DNA from: CAZGUX01 sp046160045
Lineage (GTDB): Bacteria > Acidobacteriota > Terriglobia > Bryobacterales > Bryobacteraceae
Length of the DNA: 7,174 nucleotides
Reading direction: 5' to 3'
NCBI GenBank assembly: GCA_046160045.1
Contig: JBJXGR010000304.1
Span: 1-7,174 of the forward strand
The notes beneath the pieces are model-generated. The model was not told the DNA's origin. It did not search any database and saw nothing but the letters and a program-made list of their open reading frames with translations. The stretch's first letter is position 1, and each line of letters begins with the position of its first letter. The translations under genes and the position numbers were made by a program. This document shows, in pieces, positions 6,112 to 7,174 of this stretch.

Positions 6112-7150
6112 GGAATTGCGGGCCGCGCCGCTGCCTCCGGGTCGGATTCGGCACGAAGGGGGCGGACGCCACGCGCTGACGACCAACGATCCCGGTCTGG
6201 TACCCGCTTTGGATCGCATGGTCGAGCCGACGGCGCGAGGCGACCCGGAGTCGCCGCTGCGATGGACTTGCAAGAGCAGCCGCACGCTGGCGGCGGAACT
6301 GACGGCCCGGCGGCACCCGGTCAGCCATACCAAAATCACCCAACTACTAAGAGAGGGCGGCTACAGCCTGCAGGGCAACCGCAAGACGGAGGAGGGGGAA
6401 GATCATCCTGATCGCGACGCGCAGTTCCGGCATATCAACCGAGCCGTCAAAGACGCCTTGAGGGCGGGCGAACCCGTCATTTCCGTGGACACGAAGAAGA
6501 AGGAATTGATCGGCAATTACCACAACCAGGGCCGCCAGTGGCGCAAGAAAGGAACGGCGGACAAGGTCAACGGACATGATTTCCCCGGTCCAGAGGTGCC
6601 CCGTGCCTATCCCTACGGAATCTACGATCTGGGGCGCAATGTGGGCTTCGTCAACGTGGGTACGGACCACGACACCGGCGCGTTCGCGGTGGCTTCGATC
6701 CGCGGTTGGTGGCGCGCGGAGGGCCGCCGCCTGTATCGGCGCGCGCAGCGACTGCTGATCACCGCCGATGCCGGTGGCAGTAACGGCTGGCGCCTGCGGC
6801 TGTGGAAATGGGAGTTACAGCGCCTGGCCGACCAAACAGAACTGGCGCTGATGGTTTGCCATTTCCCGCCGGGCACGAGCAAATGGAACAAGGTGGAGCA
6901 CCGGTTGTTTTCCTTCATCTCATCCAACTGGCGCGGTGAGCCGCTCCGCGACTACGAAACGGTCGTGCGGTTGATCGCCGGGACGACGACCGCCACGGGG
7001 TTAACGGTGACCTGCCGCCTGGATCATCGCAACTATCCCGTTGGGCGCAAGATCACCGATCAAGAGTTTGCGCAGGTCAACCTGAAGCGCGACAAATTCC
7101 ATGGCGAGTGGAACTACACGATCCTTCCCAGTAATAAACACAAGTTGTAA
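5939..7150 (+). CDS. ISAzo13-family transposase
   Basis: A 403-residue DDE transposase catalysing movement of the surrounding IS. The start is placed at ATG 5939; TTG 5933 would add two residues, and neither has a good ribosome binding site. Family features appear in order: a helical N-terminal DNA-binding part with LDEHARRLVAASKAVELGYGG, the signature TRGDPESPLRWTCKS-like segment (here ARGDPESPLRWTCKS), GYSLQGNRKTEEGEDHPDRD, and the catalytic domain. Counting from ATG 5939, the acidic triad is Asp184 in SVDTKKKE, Asp277 in ITADAGGSN and Glu320 in TSKWNKVEH. The end, FHGEWNYTILP, is also typical. Length is normal and there is no frameshift. The stop codon TAA lies inside the right inverted repeat. 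No promoter is evident; transcription could enter from the disrupted host gene, which reads in the same direction. Confidence 0.92.
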   Translation: MDADAQLSQYFAGMWPHLDEHARRLVAASKAVELGYGGISRVSRACGLSRVTLTKGVEELRAAPLPPGRIRHEGGGRHALTTNDPGLVPALDRMVEPTARGDPESPLRWTCKSSRTLAAELTARRHPVSHTKITQLLREGGYSLQGNRKTEEGEDHPDRDAQFRHINRAVKDALRAGEPVISVDTKKKELIGNYHNQGRQWRKKGTADKVNGHDFPGPEVPRAYPYGIYDLGRNVGFVNVGTDHDTGAFAVASIRGWWRAEGRRLYRRAQRLLITADAGGSNGWRLRLWKWELQRLADQTELALMVCHFPPGTSKWNKVEHRLFSFISSNWRGEPLRDYETVVRLIAGTTTATGLTVTCRLDHRNYPVGRKITDQEFAQVNLKRDKFHGEWNYTILPSNKHKL

Positions 7151-7171
7151 AGTTTATTGTTTTACGCCGCC
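7146..7171 (-). repeat. Right terminal inverted repeat of the IS
   Basis: This is the partner of 5882-5907. It also has an imperfect nested palindrome, GTAAAG (7147-7152) against TTTTAC (7160-7165). It overlaps the last codons of the transposase gene and is followed by TTA at the window edge. Confidence 0.8.
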
Positions 7172-7174
7172 TTA
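7172..7174. repeat. Probable target site duplication TTA, right copy
   Basis: It is identical to 5879-5881. If removal of the IS and one TTA restores the host gene, the interrupted codon is A followed by two bases beyond the window. Confidence 0.5.

Larger units (their letters stand above)
5882..7171 (+). mobile_element. Complete ISAzo13-family insertion sequence
   Basis: A 1,290-bp element with one transposase gene nearly filling it. Imperfect 26-bp inverted repeats at 5882-5907 and 7146-7171 match at 21 positions; both begin with GGC when read inwards and share GTAAA and CTTTACA blocks. Flanking TTA on both sides suggests a 3-bp target duplication. Length, single gene and layout agree with the ISAzo13 family. 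The transposase looks intact, so the element may still be active. It lies inside the secreted protein gene, in the same orientation. If the true ends were the inner GTAAA blocks, the element would be 6 bp shorter at each end. Confidence 0.85.

Noticed and set aside
5903..6343. Minus-strand frame opposite the transposase start
   Set aside because: It is an antisense shadow of a well-recognised transposase gene and has no domain of its own.

Overview
The window is GC-rich bacterial DNA. The coding style suggests a soil bacterium, most likely an acidobacterium of the Solibacter/Bryobacter type. The reasons are a large secreted protein built from kelch-like, IPT/TIG-like, NBR1-type and BACON-like domains, many GTG/TTG-type start choices, repeat-rich spacers, and an ISAzo13-family insertion sequence. 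This placement is inference from gene content; no rRNA or marker gene is present. All credible genes lie on the + strand.

Left part (1-1398). A cluster of tight hairpins and a terminator-like stem-loop (10-100) precede two tandem genes (116-622 and 651-1175). They encode near-identical small proteins with a Cys-x2-Cys ... His-x3-His arrangement around a helix-turn-helix and a charged helical tail. Over 483 bp the copies differ at 31 positions by hand count, mostly synonymous. A 223-bp spacer with repeats of GTCACGGGTTTC follows.

Middle (1344-2808). A gene for a DUF4062 (TIR-like fold) protein with a C-terminal winged-helix-like domain lies at 1399-2412. It looks more AT-rich than its neighbours and is bracketed by a 17-bp direct repeat with one mismatch (1344-1360 and 2551-2567). 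After it come 396 bp without a credible gene. That stretch holds a second array of CACGGG-type repeats and a motif also found at the start of the second small gene.

Right part (2809-7174). A secreted multidomain protein starts at 2809 with a strong ribosome binding site and a signal peptide. It has six kelch-like repeats, three 95-residue IPT/TIG-like repeats, two further 98-residue repeats, an NBR1-type Ig-like domain and a BACON-like domain. The gene is cut by a complete ISAzo13-family element (5882-7171) with 26-bp imperfect inverted repeats and a probable 3-bp TTA target duplication. The reading frame runs into the element and stops at 6111, giving about 75 foreign residues. The rest of the host gene should lie beyond the window.

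There is no sign that these genes form one pathway. The window reads as an accessory region assembled by duplication, insertion of a possible defence-type gene, and IS insertion. The most original observations are the repeat-bracketed DUF4062 unit and the tandem zinc-finger/HTH pair.
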